9,155 nucleotides of DNA from positions 1-9,155 of the forward strand of contig JAPLUP010000621.1 of NCBI GenBank assembly GCA_026397575.1. The letters are read 5' to 3'. Source of the DNA: Candidatus Zixiibacteriota bacterium (GTDB lineage: Bacteria; Zixibacteria; MSB-5A5; CAIYYT01). Numbering within the stretch: position 1 is the stretch's first letter; the number at the start of each line of letters is the position of its first letter. The notes beneath the pieces were generated by a model. It had not been told where the DNA came from. It did no database searches and was given only the letters and a program-made list of their open reading frames with translations. The position numbers were made by a program, and so were the translations under genes. This document shows, piece after piece, positions 6,173 to 9,155 of the stretch.

Positions 6173-6589
6173 GTGATTATCAAGTTGATCAAGTTTAATG
6201 CCTGGTATGCGCTGGCCTGCGGCGTGTTTTGCCTCATGGTGGCGCCAATGATCGTCAACAACGCGCTGGTATCGCTGGGCGCCAGACCAGAACGGGTCAT
6301 GCAGGATGAAACCTATCTGGTGGCCGTCAGTTTTGTCAGAATCGTCGGTATCCTGCTGTTTGCTTACACTCTGACTATCCGGCTGCTGCTCAAGCAGCAC
6401 TTCGATCCACAAGACGTGCGGGGATTCTTCGCCTTGTGGACTGTCGGATTGTTAAGCTGGGGCGGCATGTTTCTGATTGTGATTTTCACAAAGAGCGCTA
6501 TTCTCGCCTCGGCCTGTGGCCTGGGACTACTTGAATGGCTGCTGATCCCAGCCGTGCTGTTGTTCACCTACAAAAGCCCCAGTAGCTGA
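6173..6589 (+). CDS. Hypothetical four-helix integral membrane protein
   Basis: I do not recognise a family. The 138-aa frame from a GTG has four hydrophobic segments at about 11-34, 48-72, 84-106 and 108-132. A short polar stretch between helices 1 and 2 (ARPERVMQDE, 37-46) and a basic/acidic loop between helices 2 and 3 (KQHFDPQDVR, 74-83) give a typical small inner-membrane protein. Codon use resembles the secDF genes. The start is weak: no Shine-Dalgarno sequence precedes the GTG, and TTG at 6185 is an alternative. The frame is open back to the secF stop and is in the same frame as secF, but the terminator separates them. It faces the convergent nucleotidyltransferase gene and its function cannot be inferred from context. 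Confidence 0.68.
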   Translation: MIIKLIKFNAWYALACGVFCLMVAPMIVNNALVSLGARPERVMQDETYLVAVSFVRIVGILLFAYTLTIRLLLKQHFDPQDVRGFFALWTVGLLSWGGMFLIVIFTKSAILASACGLGLLEWLLIPAVLLFTYKSPSS

Positions 6590-6612
6590 GAACTGCGAAA
6601 CGATGAGAGACA

Positions 6613-6639
6613 GGCAGGAATGCTTATCCTACTCCTGCC
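6613..6639. terminator. Hairpin between convergent genes, possible bidirectional terminator
   Basis: GGCAGGA (6613-6619) and TCCTGCC (6633-6639) form a perfect 7-bp stem with a 13-nt loop, spanning the stop codon of the minus-strand gene (6631-6629). Neither side has a T-run, so it is not a canonical intrinsic terminator. Its position between two converging genes suggests it may end or protect both transcripts. Confidence 0.3.
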
Positions 6640-9121
6640 ACCTAAGCACTTGTTCGCAGTAATTGTCTGCTAACTGCTCCGCTTGATCCTTGCGTTCGGA
6701 CTCGGCCAGCACCGTGAAATAGGCCTCGTTGCGATCGGGTGCAATCCAGACCCAGTTCGCGTCTTCCTGAAAGCGAGCGCCATCAACCAACTGTCGGCGT
6801 TTCCCTTCGGTATGCGACATCAGCAGCCGCATCACCTGCCCCTTCTTCGACCACGGACAGGGCACCTGATGACGGATACGGAAGTACTTCTCGTACTCCC
6901 TGCGCAGAGTAGCCAGATCGGTGTGTTTTTTGGCCAGCATCTCCAGCAACTTTACCGAGGCGAACATGCCGTCGGCGCCAAGCTGGAACTTGGAGAAAAT
7001 GAAACCGCCGCGCGTACCGCCGACAAAATCCACACCTTCAGACTTGAACGCTTGCATCATCGCCAAATGGTCGTTGCGCACCCGCAGGACGCCGACGCCG
7101 TACTGCTCGGCGATCTGATCGATTCCCATACTTGCCATCACCGGTACGGCGATTTTCTTGGCCTGATAGGTACTCAGGAAAAGCGAAGTGACGAGCAGCA
7201 GCAGCAGTTGGTCGGAGATCACCTCGCCGTTGCGGTCGACAACAACGATTTTCTCGGCCCCGCGACTGAGATGAATGCCGAGATCGGCGCGTACCGACTT
7301 GACGATCGACGACAACTGTCCCAGCGAGTGGTCAAGACTTTCAGCCTGTGCGCTCGGATCCGGATAGGCATTGAGCGAAATCACTTCGCAATGAAGAGCG
7401 GCAAAGATGCCACCAAAGATTTCCGAGGCGCCGCCGTGCGAAATGTCAATCACCAGTTTGAATTCATGTTCGGCAATCGACTCGACGTCGATAGCTTTGA
7501 GAAAATCGGCGCGGTACGATTCGAGGATGCGTGTCGGATAATCGAGTTGCCCCACCTTGTCCATCGACGCGCGACGGAAATCCTCACGGGCAAAGAGCAA
7601 CTCAATTGATCGGGCTTTGCGCGTCGGCAAATCCATCCCGTCGGGGCTCAAAAAGATCATGTCCGTCATGCGATAATCGGCGGGGCTGTGACGCACGTAG
7701 ATGCCTCCCGCATGCTTGCCGCTCTTGAGTTCGAAGCGCATTACCGGAATCGGCAGTGTGCGCAAATCGACAACATTGACGCCGCAGGACAACAGGCCGG
7801 AGATCAGCGAGCGGGAGAAAATACGTGAAGCAGCGGTGACGTCACGACTGACCACAACCGAGTCACCGCGATTGAGAGTGGCTCCATAGGCGGCGCCCAG
7901 CTTGGCCGCAAATTCCGGCGTGACTTCAATATTTCCCAATCCTGACACTTTGGACTCGGTGAATAGCTCGCGGTTCCATTTTTCACCCCAGATCAGAGAC
8001 GACGACACGGTGGCGCCGGCTTCAATTTCTTTGCCGGGCCAGATTTTGCAGTTGGGGCGCACGGTCGAGCCTTTGCGCAGTTTGACTCCCGTCGAGATCA
8101 CCGCGTCCTCATTGATTGCAACGTCATCCTCGATGATGACATTGTCGCAGACAATCGCTTGCGAGATTTGTACATCCTTACCAATGTTGGTGTCGTGCCA
8201 GATGACGCTATTGACGATTGAACTCTGGGTATCAACCGTACAGCGATCACCGATCACCGAGTTGGTGATCGTCGCGCCGGCAGCGATCATGACCTCATCG
8301 CCAAGAATCACCGTCCCGACAAATTTGGCTGACGTTTCGACGTGGACGTTCTTGGCAATCCAAATCGTCGCCTGATCGTGGCGTACCTGATTGTGTGTTG
8401 TTTCAATTTGAACCTCGCCGTTAAGAACGTCCGTATGCGCTTTGCGGTACTCGGATAGATTGCCAATGTCGCGCCAGTAGCCGTCCGCGATATATCCATA
8501 GAGTTTTTCGCCATCCTCCAGCATCTTCGGGAACAGGCTTTGCGAAAAATCGAAAAACTCACCTTTCGGAATCCGTTTGAAGACTTCCGGCTCAAGGATG
8601 TAGATTCCCGTATTGATCGTGTCCGAGAAAACTTCGCCCCAGGTCGGTTTCTCCAGGAAGCGCGAGATGCGACCCTCCTGATCAGTGATGACGACTCCAA
8701 AAGCCAAGGGGTTCTCCAGCCGCGTCAGCACCATCGTGGCGGCGGCCCTCTTTTCTTCGTGATAGGCAATGGCGGCAGTCAAATCAAGATCGGTCAACAC
8801 ATCACCGGAAATCACGAGGACTCGTTCGTCGCGGCAGAAATCTTCGGCGTTCTTCACGGAGCCGGCGGTGCCGAGGTCTTCCTCGGCCAGCAAATACTTC
8901 ATCGAAATGCCGAAATCGGAGCCGTCTCGGAAGTACTGCTTGATCTCCTCGGGCTGGAAATACAGCAATGATATGCAATCCGTAAAAGAATGCTTCTTAA
9001 GAAGATTGATGATGTGATGGAGCATCGGCAGATTCGCTATCGGCACCATCGGTTTGGGCAAAGTCTGGGTAAGCGGGCGCAAGCGTGTTCCGAATCCACC
9101 CGCCATTATGACAGTCTTCAT
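6629..9121 (-). CDS. Sugar-phosphate nucleotidyltransferase (mannose-1-P guanylyltransferase-like) fused to left-handed beta-helix and degenerate phosphohexomutase domain
   Basis: This 830-aa protein probably makes a nucleotide sugar, most likely GDP-mannose, from a sugar-1-phosphate and NTP for glycan synthesis; exact substrate cannot be read from sequence. Residues 1-235 are an NTP_transferase fold with GGFGTRLRPLT (8-18), PKPMVPI (22-28), SGD (105-107) and FLEKP (155-159). Residues about 250-378 are hexapeptide-type left-handed beta-helix repeats. Residues about 387-830 align with phosphoglucomutase/phosphomannomutase, but the motifs are altered. TASHNP is replaced by RHSPAD (477-482), the metal loop DGDADR by SRGAEK (619-624), GGEESGH by GGTRGGF (701-707), and the C-terminal RPSGTEP by APDRNEA (794-800). 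The same architecture is known from cyanobacteria and other phyla, annotated as mannose-1-phosphate guanylyltransferase. The ATG has only a weak upstream GAG; the promoter lies beyond the window. Confidence 0.96.
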   Translation of the reverse strand: MKTVIMAGGFGTRLRPLTQTLPKPMVPIANLPMLHHIINLLKKHSFTDCISLLYFQPEEIKQYFRDGSDFGISMKYLLAEEDLGTAGSVKNAEDFCRDERVLVISGDVLTDLDLTAAIAYHEEKRAAATMVLTRLENPLAFGVVITDQEGRISRFLEKPTWGEVFSDTINTGIYILEPEVFKRIPKGEFFDFSQSLFPKMLEDGEKLYGYIADGYWRDIGNLSEYRKAHTDVLNGEVQIETTHNQVRHDQATIWIAKNVHVETSAKFVGTVILGDEVMIAAGATITNSVIGDRCTVDTQSSIVNSVIWHDTNIGKDVQISQAIVCDNVIIEDDVAINEDAVISTGVKLRKGSTVRPNCKIWPGKEIEAGATVSSSLIWGEKWNRELFTESKVSGLGNIEVTPEFAAKLGAAYGATLNRGDSVVVSRDVTAASRIFSRSLISGLLSCGVNVVDLRTLPIPVMRFELKSGKHAGGIYVRHSPADYRMTDMIFLSPDGMDLPTRKARSIELLFAREDFRRASMDKVGQLDYPTRILESYRADFLKAIDVESIAEHEFKLVIDISHGGASEIFGGIFAALHCEVISLNAYPDPSAQAESLDHSLGQLSSIVKSVRADLGIHLSRGAEKIVVVDRNGEVISDQLLLLLVTSLFLSTYQAKKIAVPVMASMGIDQIAEQYGVGVLRVRNDHLAMMQAFKSEGVDFVGGTRGGFIFSKFQLGADGMFASVKLLEMLAKKHTDLATLRREYEKYFRIRHQVPCPWSKKGQVMRLLMSHTEGKRRQLVDGARFQEDANWVWIAPDRNEAYFTVLAESERKDQAEQLADNYCEQVLRWQE

Positions 9122-9155
9122 GACCGCTCAAATCCTATCTGGGCAAAAACCGGTT

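Noticed and set aside
6028..6412. Two minus-strand ORFs (90 and 100 aa) across the secF end and terminator
   Set aside because: They overlap the secF C-terminus, the intrinsic terminator and the membrane ORF, with no motif or ribosome site.
6683..7609. 308-aa plus-strand ORF antisense to the nucleotidyltransferase fusion
   Set aside because: The minus-strand frame encodes conserved phosphohexomutase-like sequence across this region; the plus-strand product is His/Arg/Gln-rich as expected of an antisense shadow.
7902..8971. Further plus-strand ORFs (157 and 143 aa) over the beta-helix and nucleotidyltransferase domains
   Set aside because: They lie opposite strongly conserved domain sequence and lack ribosome sites.

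Overview
The window looks like chromosomal DNA from a Gram-negative, probably uncultured environmental bacterium. The evidence is an exported multi-module protein ending in a type I dockerin-like pair of Ca-binding repeats, a classical secD-secF pair, and a large sugar-nucleotide enzyme. The dockerin tail (DISDAVYLISYIFSGGPAP type) and an N-terminal module with an FCIDNIFFPPAGSW motif resemble secreted proteins I associate with candidate phylum Zixibacteria and related FCB-group lineages. That assignment is inference from memory, not a search result. No insertion sequence, phage gene, CRISPR array or other mobile element is visible.

Layout. At 1-81 (minus) there is the possible start of a gene running off the left edge. 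An AT-rich spacer follows, then a tRNA-Ser(GGA) gene on the minus strand (418-507) with a plausible promoter to its right. The plus strand then carries a 796-aa exported PKD/CARDB-like/dockerin protein (788-3178), a 300-nt spacer holding a strong sigma70-type promoter (3385-3412), secD (3479-5140) and secF (5162-6100). A textbook intrinsic terminator closes the secDF operon (6117-6146). A small four-helix membrane protein of unknown function follows (6173-6589). Convergent to it on the minus strand is an 830-aa nucleotidyltransferase fused to a left-handed beta-helix and a phosphohexomutase-like domain (6629-9121).

How the parts relate. SecD and SecF form the proton-driven accessory complex of the Sec translocon and would help export proteins such as the neighbouring dockerin protein, although nothing shows co-regulation. 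yajC and tgt, frequent neighbours of secDF, are not adjacent here. The nucleotidyltransferase fusion probably makes a nucleotide sugar, most likely GDP-mannose, for surface glycans. It is transcribed separately.

Points most worth a second look: (i) the phosphohexomutase-like half of the 830-aa protein has lost or altered all four family motifs, so it is probably non-catalytic; (ii) a 16-codon ORF directly upstream of secD has a start codon inside a 5'-UTR hairpin and a stop that overlaps the secD start as ATGA, suggesting a possible translationally coupled leader; (iii) the dockerin protein has three successive EF-hand-like loops and an unusually long signal-peptide n-region. I did not find a clear, entirely new multi-gene system.
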